DNA from: Bugula neritina
Lineage: Eukaryota; Bryozoa; Gymnolaemata; Cheilostomatida; Bugulidae
Direction of reading: 5' to 3'
DNA length: 64,000 nt
Assembly: GCA_964035545.1 (NCBI GenBank)
Contig: OZ037768.1
Location: 11,364,741-11,428,740, forward strand
Position 1 is the first letter of the stretch. The number at the start of each line of letters is the position of its first letter. Shown piece after piece: positions 13,312 to 29,254 of the stretch. The position numbers and the translations under genes were made by a program. The notes beneath the pieces were generated by a model. That model was not told the origin of the DNA. It saw nothing but the letters and a program-made list of their open reading frames with translations, and did no database searches.

Positions 13312-16300
13312 TGAATAATGAGCAAGTCATAATATTTTGAAGCAAATATCTATTCACCTGACTATTAATTCATGGTTGACAAGCAGAAGAAAGAATTTAG
13401 ATGCAAGCAGCTTTGTGATTGGCTATACCTTATCATTGTCATCTAATCTTTTTCACTAATTAAAGCCAATGAGAAGTGCCCAAGGTCTGTGAATGACCCT
13501 GCTATTCATAGTATTGCGCAATTTAATCTATGCAATAATGGCAATAAAGCTTTTTTATAATGAATGAAAAACTGCGAGTGTTCCTGTGGCTGCTGGTTTA
13601 TTGAACATCGAACACCCAGAGTGTAAGATCATAAATCATCAAACTGTTATTACATTTGTAAATGATCAAAACTGTTGGAAACAGAAAATCCACCAGGTTT
13701 TTTCTCCATAAATATATAGTAATAATAAAGTATACGACATAGAACTTGTAAGAGACCAACAGCTTCTAAAACACCAATATAAATTATAAGTAATCTACTG
13801 TATCTTCTAAAGTAAATGGCACTGTGTAAGATTCTATAATATCAAGAACTAAAATCTACAAATGCAAACTTCGCCTGACTTTTTCACAAAAAATATGCAC
13901 AAAAGCAAAATAGAGTTGGCAAAAACATTCTATAAAGCAAAGTTAATGAGCCACTAAGTACCATTTAAAAATTTTTTAATAAGTCACAAAAATTTGGCAC
14001 AAACCTGATATGCAAGTATTTTAGAAATTGCAGAAAATACAGAAGATGTTTGGTGCAAAGAGCAGCCTAAAAACATTTCATGGATGAATGAAAAAGTTTC
14101 TTGAAAATCAAATTGACCAAATCCCATTATTTTAAATGCTAAGCACTGAGATAACATAAACTAGCATTCTTGTAATAGTGACCATAATTACTCTGGCACT
14201 CAATATGTAAGGATTTCCTTAGTGCTACCCTGATAGAACTTTTATTTATTATAGACACAACAGTTTCCTCAAACTAAAATGTAATAAAAAGTGACTAATG
14301 TATATATTAATTCTGAAGTGGTTTATACTCTATTCAGAGTTGCTGGTGACTACACAAAGAAATTATCTATGACACTACAAAATGGCTATACAAATTACTA
14401 AAATGTGAGTGCTACCTTGAACCCAATGATGGATGCAAGTAGACAACTCTTAAGTATTATCATTCCTTGAGGTTTAGGAATTATTAAATTAGTTATTGAA
14501 TTTCAAAAAACCGAATAATCTACCCCTGATAGTTTTTATTCAAATTATTTTCATTTCAAGACTTGCCTGCTGCCTATTACTGCTGACTAATGTCATATTA
14601 CAGGTCCTTAGGTTAAACCAGTCAGTCCTAGCACTAGACAATCCTCCATTTAACAACATATCAGTAGTAAAATATGCTCTGGGCAAACGCTAAGAGTGCT
14701 ATATGCATAAAGTTCATCTATGAATGATAGTATATAACCAGTAGGTATGATGGCGATAGTGACAGAAGCTATGCGTAATAGAGCATAGCATAACATAGCA
14801 TAGCATATAATATAGCATAAGATAATAAAGCTTAGAATAATATAGCATAGCAATATAATGTAGCATAGCATTAAATTATATAACATAATATAGTATAACA
14901 AAATATAGCAATAAAGCATAATATAATGAAACATAGTATAGCATAATGCATATACTAAATTAACATTGCATAGCTTAGCATATTATTAAAATATAATGCA
15001 ACATGTGTAGTACTTACCGTGCTAGCTATCTTATATTTCATTGGTTGGTTTATAATCTTAAAATAGCTTTACGTTCACTTTTTAGACTCAGCAACAAGCA
15101 ACTCCATACCGGGATACCTTTGCGCAGTTGTGTGCAGCACCCACAATGTTTCTAGCAATCCAAGATGCCAAAAATATCATTTTAAATACATAAATACTTA
15201 TATATATTATTGGTATGCGCCAGTATTATGCTAAATACTTGGCAAATTGTTACTAGGTATATGTGATGCAACATTCTGCAAAAATAAATACTTACGCCTA
15301 ATTATCTTATCACTTGATTCCTTATCTGTTTGATGCAAGCAATAGTTTGGGTTAAGTTTTACCCTGAAAATAAAACCAAGTGCCATTGATGGATTGCCTG
15401 TCTGTAGATAAGAGTTACTCAAGTTCTCAATAATCTAGGCATATTCTATAGCCTTAAATATTCACAGTTCACCCTATGCTAATTATTAGACTGTGAGCTA
15501 CAAGAATGAACGTTTCTTTTGATGTATATTTTTGAGTGCACAATGTTAGTAGCTTTCTTTAATGAATGCTAATTTATATAAGACTCTCCTTTGATACATG
15601 AAACTGTTCTGTTTTATTACACACACCTTCAGCATATTATAAAGAAAATTCATACTTAAGCAGTTATGCATAGAAACCAAATTGGAGGAATGTTCTTGAT
15701 AATTATGGATATCATGTTTTCCTCCATTTAACTTCTGATAGGTATCGCATGCCAACCTCAATATAAATCTTATTCTGCTTTCTATTACTACTTACTATCA
15801 TAACTCCTAATTTACTATTTGCTTCAACTTTTTAAAATATAAAAATATTTTTTGCTTCCACCATAAATGTAAAGAGGAATTGACCAAAATAGTAAAGGTA
15901 AATTGTGCTAGGCAAGGATTTCATAGAGGCATTTACTAGACAAAAATTAAGAATAATATGCGGTTTCAAATTATTGGTTATGTAATAAATTAAGTTCAGA
16001 AAATTTTTTACAAAACTAAATGGAATTTGAAAAAATAACTGCTTCTTTTGCAATAATCAATGAAGTCAACCAAATACAACAAAGGCAATAAATGTTAGAT
16101 AAACATATATTTCAGAATTATATAGAATAATGAAAACAGACTGTAATATTTTTGTATAAAAAGTAGAATAAAATACAGATCACATTTAAAGCACCAACAC
16201 CGACTTATAGATATAAGAAGCATAGCAAGAATTAATAAAACTTCAGTTTAAAACTACTTGACTAGACTGCATACAGCTACCACATGTGTTAAATTGGATA

Positions 16301-16969
16301 TATAAAATGAATAAAGACCATATACGTTATACAAACAACTTAATTTAGCAAGGTTTCAAAAATTACCGAATGAAAGGTAATTTGAGCAAAAGAGATTTAG
16401 AAATTTAATGGAGATTCGAATACACAATGGAGCAAAATATAAAAAATTAAATGAACTACCAGAAACCAAGATTTTGCTATAGGTTTTCAGGAATAGCCAC
16501 AAAGATATTGAAATATGTAGCTAAGATGTTGGATATCCTATTTTGGTACACTCATCACACACTCATTTATATTGTGCCTATTATGTGCAATTGTTCAGTT
16601 TTTATGAACAACCTCACACTTGAAAACATGCAGATACAATTGTCAGCATCTTCTCTCACCATAAAAGGTTATGTCAATTGATTTTGGTCAAGATCTAAGA
16701 TTTCAGAGGAGCATACCCACAAAATGTACTTCCTGTCACTAAAATCATACTTACAAGACTTAGAATTCAGCCACAATACTCTCACAATGGTAATAACTAT
16801 GCTTTAGAAAATGAATGATAAAACAATGCATAGGAAGTTTGTCTGTAATGACATATTAGATAATATGGTAATATATGGTAACAGATAATACAGAAAATAC
16901 AGGGAATAGTAGGAGGTAGTACTTCTACACTAAAGACAAGCTTTTACAGAGTTGTAGAAGCAGCAGAGT
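13312..16969. other. Intergenic region between Tspear and the Rap1 3' end
   Basis: AT-rich DNA with no recognisable exon. The open frames in it (for example around 14496-14693, 15546-15761 and 16451-16681) show no conserved motif or biased composition. It contains the tandem tract listed separately and should include the Rap1 3' UTR at its right edge. Confidence 0.5.
14766..15000. repeat. Tandem A/T-rich minisatellite (ATAGCATA-type units)
   Basis: Irregular tandem copies of a 5-10 bp unit of the form ATAGCATA / ATATAGCATAA run through the whole stretch. The minus-strand frame through it is a low-complexity Tyr/Ile/Leu/Cys string and is not a gene. Confidence 0.8.
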
Positions 16970-21820
<4,851 letters not shown>

Positions 21821-21842
21821 TGTAATATGTAAACCTGGTACA

Positions 21843-23104
21843 CTGTAACAGAAATGAATGGCTCAGCACACAAACCATGTGATTGCTTTACAAAAATTTG
21901 TTTCTATAAATTTCAGATGAAATCAAGCCTGGCCTAACACTGTTGAACTAATTTTTCCACATATTATTTGTTGAATGATATCAAGTACAAAGAAAACTGT
22001 AAAACATTACAAAACAATGAAGTAGAGCAGAATAAAAAATCGCTACAGCGTAAACTTTGTGGTATCAAATATTGGAAACAAGATATTTTATTAGCATTGA
22101 TTTTAAACCTAAATAGTAGTAATCTTGTTAGGATATTAGCATTGATTATTGAGCCCTAATTGAGTTGGTATAAACAGGAACATAAATTTAGCTAGATACT
22201 GAAATAAAAGCAAACATTATTATAGCCAGAATAGAAAGAACAGTGCTGCCACTATCAAAGATTGAAAGTAGCCATCTGCAGTATCAACGTTACTGAGCAC
22301 CACATATAATACAAAATACTTTCATTAATGTATCAATTACAAAGTTGCCATAACTTGCATTAATCAAGCCAAAATAAAAGTAGTAACATAACTCGGTAAA
22401 GCCCAATGATAGCATTTCAAATATAAATCACTGAGTGCATGCTATATTAACATTAATACTGGTAGTGATTTATCTTAATGCTACAAATGTAATGATATGG
22501 AAAAGAGACTAATGTAAGCATATTTTGCATCATTTAATCTTTAACAATATATCGTGCGCTAACATAGAAGATGGAACAGCCCAGTGTGAACTATAAGATT
22601 TTTCAGCTAGCTACATTTAAGAGGTTCACCAGCAATCTTGTACCTTAAAATATTAATGTTCGATTTTTAAAATTTACAGTAAGTTTGACTTAGTAGTCTT
22701 ATCTTTGTAGTGTGGTGTATTTTGTCTTGAAAATGGTTAAATCGTAGCCTGAAATATATTTATAAGGACAAGATCAGAGAAAAATTCTATTGCACAGGAT
22801 ACTTTACGATTCCTTTCTAACATCCCAATTCAATAGACTAAAAAAGCAAAGACCCTATGGCCTATGGTATATTAGAAGCTAACAGTAACTGCTAAGATTA
22901 GCATTAACTATCTTAAGGAGCAACCAATTGTAACAGTAACTGTAATGTCTTACAGTTACTCTTAGCAGTACATTTAGTTTTACCATTACTCATTAGTATA
23001 AATTTAGTATTTAAATTATGATAAGAAATGAATTTACTTTTAGTAAAATCAAAACGAAAATGTTGCAGTAGCACCAATGGCAATAGTATGACTATTACTA
23101 TTAG
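21843..23104. other. Probable Rap1 first intron, left of the retrotransposon
   Basis: No exon recognised. 22860-23104 is rich in near-repeats of TAACAGTAACTG, TTACTATTAG and similar words, like the cryptically simple tracts elsewhere in the window. The retrotransposon inserted into the end of it. Confidence 0.4.
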
Positions 23105-23336
23105 TGTTCGGTGTTCATGTAAACATTTATTTCTAATTTGTTATTTTATTATTTTACTATTTTTTGTCATAATCTTAATAATTAATTGTATCACTTATTG
23201 TAATAGTTTTAGTATTTTCGTGTATATATTTTGTGGTAATAAATCACGGCTTCGGCCTCTTACGTTTATCAACTAACTCGAGCACGTTCTGTCTTTTCAC
23301 GATAGCTGAAATAATATCACAAATCAACATAAAACA
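23105..23336 (+). repeat. 5' LTR
   Basis: 232 bp, TGTTCGG...AAAACA. It contains a TATA-like TGTATATATTTTG (about 23220) and a polyadenylation signal AATAAA (23238-23243), with a short CGGCTTCGGCC segment after it. Confidence 0.96.
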
Positions 23337-23380
23337 TGGTGCCCCGAGTCTAATTATTATTAATATTACACTGAAATAAC

Positions 23381-26300
23381 ATGGAGCAATTACTAGCGCC
23401 AAAACCATTAGCAGATGGACCGAATTTACCTGAGGAATGGAAGATTTTTAAACGTGACTTCGAACTTTTTTTAACTGCCACATCGAAAGATACAGCCGAA
23501 GGCAAAGTGAAAACTGCATACCTACTTAGAACTATCGGTCGCCGAGGCAACCAAATATACGACTCTTTCAACTGGACTGACAACAATGACAAAACTGACT
23601 ATGACAAAGTTGTGACGCAGTTTGATGACTACTGCAAACCAAGAATAAACTTAGTGGCTAAGACTCACTCACTACTGACTTGTAAGCAAGGAAATAGAAC
23701 TATTGACGAATTTTTGACTGAACTACATACCATTGCAGGACTATGTGACTTAAAAAACATGTACAACCGACTGATACTACAAGCACTGATACTGGGAATT
23801 GAAAGTGACAAGATTAGAAAGAAACTGTTTGACTTGACTGACTTTGACAAAGCAATTGAACTCTGCAGACGAGAAGAAGCATCGACTATTGACTACAAGA
23901 CTATGACTAAGGATAACACATATGGACTCGAACAAGTGAACTTGGTAAAACATAGACCTCCGACTCATCAATATCACTCTAATGACACTCGTAACACTGA
24001 TAAACACAGAGGACAACTTTCACACACTCACTCTCAGCCCAACGTCAGAAAATCAGTTGGTGCTTCTAGGTGTGGAAACTGTGGAGGCAATCACCCACCT
24101 CGAGCATGCCCAGCATATGGGAAACAGTGCAATCATTGCAAGAAATTTAACCACTTTGCTACATACTGCAGGTCACGCATGCATCATTATCGCGACTCAA
24201 CCGAAACAGCCAATCAAGTCACCTGGAATTACTCTTCAGACAGTGACTCTCAACATGTAAGTACTATCTCCACTACTGTACGAGATCGTAAATTATTAGC
24301 GATGCTCACTGCTAAGCAAGCAGATACTATTTATGACATTGAATTCCAACTTGACACTGGTGCATCATGCAATACTTTGAATACGATCGACTACGACAAG
24401 CTAGGTAGACCGAAACTTACACCGACTGATACTGTACTAACTTTATATGACCAGAGCAAGTGTGCACCACTAGGGTGGACACGGATACAGATACTAAACA
24501 AGCAAGGATGTTACACTACATTAAAATTCCTAGTTGTGGAAACCACCCAACATAGCTTGCTGTCATGGAAATCATGTTTGCACCTGGATTTATTACAAAT
24601 GCCCAGCACCAAAAGCGAGAATGTAAACTTTGCCACTACTGACCCAGACCTTCAGACTTTACTGACTAACTTTGATGACATATTTACCGGACTTGGAAAG
24701 TTTGAACAGGAATATAGGATAGAGCTAAGACCTGAAGCTGTACCAGTGCAAGTCCGACCGCGGAAGGTGCCCTTGTCGATGAAATCAGATCTCATCAAGA
24801 CTATTCTTGAACTAGAACAACGTCAAATTATCGCTAAGGTAGAAGCACCTACAGACTGGATAAGCCATCTACAACCAGTGCGCAAGCCTAATGGAAAGAT
24901 ACGCATCTGCATAGATCCGCAAAATCTCAATCAAGCAATTAAACGAAACCACGCTGTCATGCCAACATTGGAAGATGTTTTGCCACAACTCAACGGTGCC
25001 AAGTTTTTCTCCTTGTGTGACGCCAAAGAAGGTTTCTATCAAATTCCCCTAGCTGAGGAATCTACAGACTTGACAACTTTCTGGACTCCCATAGGAAAGT
25101 ACAAGTACCTAAGGCTACCCTTTGGAATTGCATCAGCGCCGGAGGAGTTTCAGAGAAGGCTCACGGAAAATCTTGCTGGTCTTGATGGCATCACCATAGT
25201 TGCAGATGACATCCTAATTTTTGGAAGCACAAGGAAAGAGCATGATAGAAACCTTGAAGCGCTCTTCAAACGTGCTCGACAGACAGGACTGAGACTGAAC
25301 AAGGAAAAATCCCGCTTCCTTCAGGACGAACTACCTTACATTGGACACATACTGACAACTAATGGACTTAAACCAGATCCTAACAAAGTAAAAGCCATTC
25401 TTAAGATGAAACCTCCCTCATCTCCACAGGGAGTAAAACGATTCCTTGGTCACATCACATACATGTCAAAATTTATTAGCAACCTAGCATCGGAATCTGA
25501 ACCATTACGACGTTTACTGACACAAGACAATGCTCAAGACTTTCACTGGACTGACGACCAAATGAACGCTTTTAATAGACTGAAGACCTTACTAACTGAC
25601 TCAGAAACTCTACAATACTTTGACTGCAACAAGCCAGTAACTATACAAACTGACGCTTCAAATGCTGGTGTGGGTGCAACACTCATGCAAGGAGGCAAGC
25701 CTGTAGCATATGCATCTCGCAGTTTAACAAAATCGGAACAGAACTATGTGCCACTAGAGCTTGAGTGCCTTGCCATAGTGTTTGGCACTGAACGCTTTGA
25801 CCAGTATATCTTTGGTCACCATGCTGTCACTATCCAAACTGACCACAAACCCCTTGTATCTATTTTCAGGAAATCCATTCATAAGGCATCTCGGAGGTTG
25901 CAGGCTATGCTTCTTCACTTACAAAGATACCCCAACATTAAGGTAACTTGGCAAAAGGGTGCTGAACAGATCACGGCTGACTTACTCTCAAGAGACTCAT
26001 ACTTTGACTCCCCCAACTATCAACAACTACCAGAACACATTTTTCACATTGACTCTCAAAATAATGATGCTCCTGTTTGTGACGACTTAATTGACAACAT
26101 TAGGACTGCTACTGCACAGGACAATGAACTTATGACACTGACAAACCTTATTAAACATGACTGGAACATTGCCAACTGCACAACTCACGACAAGTACAAA
26201 CACTTTCAGGACGAACTATCTATTGACAATGGCATTGTTTACAAAGGACTACGAGCCATTATTCCAAAGACACTCCAGAGAAAGTTTCTCCAACTACTTC

Positions 26301-27331
26301 ACACCGGCCATAATGGGATTAACTCCACACTAAGACGTGCCCGCCACACAGTGTTTTGGCTTGGCATCACCAATGACATCAAAAACAATATTGCTAACTG
26401 TCGACAATGTCAACTGGATGCTCCCCGGCAACAGAAGGAAACACTTTTACTCCACACAGTTCCCCAACAACCCTGGACCAAAGTAGGAATTGACTTGTTT
26501 GAATACAATCACACTCACTACATTACTATTGTTGACTATACGACTGACTACCTTGAATATGACCGACTGGACAACCAAACAGCAGAGGCTGTTATCAACT
26601 CCATAAAGCGCTGTTTTGGACGCCTGGGAATACCCAGACAGGTTCACACTGACAACGGACCACAGTTTACCTCGCACCAGTTTTCCACTTTCAGCCAATC
26701 ATGGAATTTCACACACACCACCAGCTCTCCATATCATCCTCAGTCCAATGGGAAGGCAGAGTCTGCTGTGAAGATAGCCAAACGTATACTCCGCAGATGT
26801 GAAGAGCCCGAACTTGCGTTACTGGAACATCTCAACACCACCAAAGAAGGCCTGACGGCCAGCCCAATTCAGCAACTTATCGGAAGACCCACCAGGTCAG
26901 TACTCCCACAAGTTCAGCCAGAAACAGAGAACAACCAAGGTTGGTGGGAAAAGCAGGGCCGCAATGAAAAACTGCAGCAGAGATGCAATGACGGTGCAAG
27001 AGATTTGGCAGTGCTGAAAGAAGGGCAACCAGTTTTGGTTCGAGACTGGAGTCAGCACCGGAGAAAATGGCAGGAGGCGCAAATTAACAAACAATTGAGT
27101 AGCAGAGCCTATGCCATACAACTTAACAACAACCTCTTTCGGAGAAACCGGCGAGACATCAGACCACTCGTCACGGAGCCAGCGAGTCCTGAGACACCAA
27201 AGGATCCTAAACAAAACGCTAGTAGTACCCAGGTTGACACCACCGAGAGCGCCAATCATAGCGACAATCTAAGACGTTCAACCAGAGAACGGAAGCCACC
27301 TAGTTGGATGGCAGACTATGTGCCCTCTTAA
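23381..27331 (+). CDS. Gag-Pol polyprotein of the Gypsy element
   Basis: Single 1,316-residue frame, intronless. Order of domains: gag-like N-terminus (about 1-170), two zinc knuckles (CX2CX3HX4C at 231-243 and CX2CX4HX4C at 250-263), retropepsin-like protease with D-T-G-A at 325, reverse transcriptase (about 450-640; L-P-F-G block and V-A-D-D catalytic motif at 607-610), RNase H (Asp758, then T-D-H-K-P-L), integrase zinc region (H974...C-R-Q-C) and integrase core with Asp1038, Asp1091 and Glu1127 (DD35E spacing). Gag and pol are fused in one frame with no stop or shift, as in some Gypsy clades such as Mag-like elements. The clade is an inference. No chromodomain is evident at the C-terminus. 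All catalytic residues looked for are present, so the element may be active. Confidence 0.97.
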   Translation: MEQLLAPKPLADGPNLPEEWKIFKRDFELFLTATSKDTAEGKVKTAYLLRTIGRRGNQIYDSFNWTDNNDKTDYDKVVTQFDDYCKPRINLVAKTHSLLTCKQGNRTIDEFLTELHTIAGLCDLKNMYNRLILQALILGIESDKIRKKLFDLTDFDKAIELCRREEASTIDYKTMTKDNTYGLEQVNLVKHRPPTHQYHSNDTRNTDKHRGQLSHTHSQPNVRKSVGASRCGNCGGNHPPRACPAYGKQCNHCKKFNHFATYCRSRMHHYRDSTETANQVTWNYSSDSDSQHVSTISTTVRDRKLLAMLTAKQADTIYDIEFQLDTGASCNTLNTIDYDKLGRPKLTPTDTVLTLYDQSKCAPLGWTRIQILNKQGCYTTLKFLVVETTQHSLLSWKSCLHLDLLQMPSTKSENVNFATTDPDLQTLLTNFDDIFTGLGKFEQEYRIELRPEAVPVQVRPRKVPLSMKSDLIKTILELEQRQIIAKVEAPTDWISHLQPVRKPNGKIRICIDPQNLNQAIKRNHAVMPTLEDVLPQLNGAKFFSLCDAKEGFYQIPLAEESTDLTTFWTPIGKYKYLRLPFGIASAPEEFQRRLTENLAGLDGITIVADDILIFGSTRKEHDRNLEALFKRARQTGLRLNKEKSRFLQDELPYIGHILTTNGLKPDPNKVKAILKMKPPSSPQGVKRFLGHITYMSKFISNLASESEPLRRLLTQDNAQDFHWTDDQMNAFNRLKTLLTDSETLQYFDCNKPVTIQTDASNAGVGATLMQGGKPVAYASRSLTKSEQNYVPLELECLAIVFGTERFDQYIFGHHAVTIQTDHKPLVSIFRKSIHKASRRLQAMLLHLQRYPNIKVTWQKGAEQITADLLSRDSYFDSPNYQQLPEHIFHIDSQNNDAPVCDDLIDNIRTATAQDNELMTLTNLIKHDWNIANCTTHDKYKHFQDELSIDNGIVYKGLRAIIPKTLQRKFLQLLHTGHNGINSTLRRARHTVFWLGITNDIKNNIANCRQCQLDAPRQQKETLLLHTVPQQPWTKVGIDLFEYNHTHYITIVDYTTDYLEYDRLDNQTAEAVINSIKRCFGRLGIPRQVHTDNGPQFTSHQFSTFSQSWNFTHTTSSPYHPQSNGKAESAVKIAKRILRRCEEPELALLEHLNTTKEGLTASPIQQLIGRPTRSVLPQVQPETENNQGWWEKQGRNEKLQQRCNDGARDLAVLKEGQPVLVRDWSQHRRKWQEAQINKQLSSRAYAIQLNNNLFRRNRRDIRPLVTEPASPETPKDPKQNASSTQVDTTESANHSDNLRRSTRERKPPSWMADYVPS

Positions 27332-27372
27332 AACAATCATATCTAAATAGCTTTTTTCTATTCTGTGGGAGA

Positions 27373-27604
27373 TGTTCGGTGTTCATGTAAACATTTATTT
27401 CTAATTTGTTATTTTATTATTTTACTATTTTTTGTCATAATCTTAATAATTAATTGTATCACTTATTGTAATAGTTTTAGTATTTTCGTGTATATATTTT
27501 GTGGTAATAAATCACGGCTTCGGCCTCTTACGTTTATCAACTAACTCGAGCACGTTCTGTCTTTTCACGATAGCTGAAATAATATCACAAATCAACATAA
27601 AACA
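27373..27604 (+). repeat. 3' LTR
   Basis: Reads identical to the 5' LTR across all 232 bp. Its AATAAA (27506-27511) would terminate the element's RNA. It is followed by the ATTAG target duplication. Confidence 0.96.
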
Positions 27605-29254
27605 ATTAGTATTAGTAATTTGCTGACGAATTCTAAATCTAATAAATTTTAAATGAATTTCAAATAGTAAAAATTGCAATATCAATATGAATACTTTTAC
27701 TACAAGTACATAGAAACTTTTTGCCTTTTGGTAAAAACATTAAATTTGAAATTACATTTAGTGATTTACTAAATGCAATTGTGATGGCCCGTAGCCATTG
27801 CTTTTTAGACGTGGCTACGGGATGAGGATGAGGAGCAACTGCAATTTACTTTCACTTTCAGTTAAACTTTAACTTGTGATCACATTCATTTTTTATTTTA
27901 TCAGGAAGTATCATACTGATAGTGATAGTGGTACTCATACTCATTGAGTCATAGTCATAGCAATACCAATACTGATGCTGACTCAGGCTCAGTTTCAGTT
28001 CAGTTTGAGGCTCATTGCAATATTAAGCCTAATAATCAAATGCTATAAAATTTGGTTGTTATAATTATTTATTTATCCACTTGGTGAATATTAATATTAC
28101 TATTATTTTAATAATAAAATAATAAGTAATTTAAAACCAACAGCCCAGGCAACCGCCAATACGAGGAAACGGAAACTAACGAATCTGCTGAGCAAGCGCA
28201 ATACTTACGCGGCCGCCCTTCTGAAGGGTGACTGCGTTTGTATTGTAGAATAATTTTGATCTTATTTGATTGTCATCGGTATGCTATGAATTTAGCAATC
28301 GGTTCGACAACATGATAATAACCATGGCTTGAGTCGTTTTGACAAAGATTAGCCAGACCAGAAAGCGAATAACATGAAAATGATGATTATATGCTTTGTG
28401 CTCCAAGATTACGCAACAGGGTTTAATAGGAGTGGACAACTTCTTTACTTTGTTGTGATCAATGAAGAGCCAGCTTTTCTGATTCATGTGGGCCATCATT
28501 CCAAAGTGAACAATCTCAAAACTTTGACTAATAAATTGATTACAAGGCACTATCACGATTGCAAGCATGGCTCAAGGCACTACTTCTTGCCGTGCTGCAT
28601 TTGATGCAATGGGCATTGGTGTGTGTGTGTGAAGTAAAAGCTATAGCCTTATAAAACTGGCGTATGCTAGAAGCCATCAGGAAAATCATAGGACCTTGTA
28701 TTTACATATGGCAGTAAGCAACAAAATGTTGTGGCTTGCTGTTCCTATTTTGAAGTTGCATTGTTCAATATCAGTATGTGAATAAGAATAAGTATATGTG
28801 GTTTTCCTGACTATAATTATACATTGAAGTTTATGAAATTAGGAAAATATTTTTTATTTATCAGACTTCATAAAACAGCCCATAAGCAGTTTAATGGTAA
28901 GACAAGAAAATTTGGGAATGACAAAAAATTTTTTGCTCAATTTGAGATATGAACTACAAAATACCTGATACAGGATAGATTAAAAGATATCCTAATTTTA
29001 GTATAATCTTTATACTTTTTTTTTAAAAAAGTGGAGCTTTTGCGATGTATGCAACGAAAATGTACTTTGAAATTGAAAATTGAAAAATTAAAAATTATAA
29101 AATCTTAAAAATACTATGTTTCAATTCAAAACACAATAAATAAAAATCATTTGGAAAAAACGATCATACATTCATGTTATTCTACGAATATAATAAATAA
29201 GCTATATGAATGGCACAGCTTCTGGTGCAAAAGCCATTTTAGTTAGTGACATCA
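27605..29254. other. Region between the retrotransposon and the thiolase 3' end
   Basis: 27895-28015 is a cryptically simple tract (GATAGTGATAGTGG, CATACTCATTGAGTCATAGTCATAG, then CTCAGGCTCAGTTTCAGTTCAG-like words). 28140-28240 is a small GC- and CpG-richer island (see the 5' exon candidate). 28284-28604 holds overlapping frames on both strands with no recognised family. TTTATT at 28853-28858 is an AATAAA on the minus strand and could serve the thiolase mRNA, though it is about 400 bp past the stop. Confidence 0.4.
28209..28260 (-). promoter_or_regulatory. Candidate Rap1 5' UTR exon and CpG-rich promoter
   Basis: On the minus strand a near-perfect donor GCCGC|GTAAGTAT ends a GC-rich segment at 28209. 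Several CpGs and a GCGGCCGC word sit here in otherwise AT-rich DNA. Rap1 coding exon 1 begins at a splice acceptor at 21843, and no other good first exon was noticed between. If right, the Rap1 first intron is about 6.4 kb and contains the retrotransposon. A plus-strand frame also crosses the island (ends 28231), so a coding exon of another gene is not excluded. Confidence 0.35.

Larger units (their letters stand above)
23105..27604 (+). mobile_element. Intact Ty3/Gypsy LTR retrotransposon
   Basis: Complete 4,500-bp element. Both LTRs are 232 bp, start TG and end CA, and I read no difference between them. The flanks carry the same 5-bp target duplication ATTAG (23100-23104 and 27605-27609). 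Directly after the 5' LTR is a primer binding site TGGTGCCCCGAGTC (23337-23350), complementary to a tRNA 3' end. A purine-rich GTGGGAGA (27365-27372) precedes the 3' LTR as polypurine tract. One long open frame encodes gag and pol with no env-like frame after it. Identical LTRs and an unbroken frame indicate a recent insertion. Confidence 0.97.

Noticed and set aside
14650-14934. 94-codon minus-strand frame rich in Tyr, Ile, Leu and Cys
   Set aside because: It is a translation of the ATAGCATA tandem tract, not a gene.
26447-27259. Minus-strand frames of 83 and 120 codons inside the retrotransposon
   Set aside because: Both are antisense shadows of the gag-pol frame.
27332-27372. An env-like gene downstream of gag-pol
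   Set aside because: Only 41 bp separate the gag-pol stop from the 3' LTR, so there is no room for one.
28140-28231. Plus-strand frame of about 30 codons, Glu/Gln/Arg-rich, ending in TGA
   Set aside because: The composition looks coding-like and an AACAG acceptor precedes it, but no partner exons were found; the same island has a stronger donor on the minus strand.
28284-28604. Overlapping 94- and 76-codon frames on opposite strands
   Set aside because: No family, splice context or codon pattern supports either one. A decayed transposon piece is possible but not shown.
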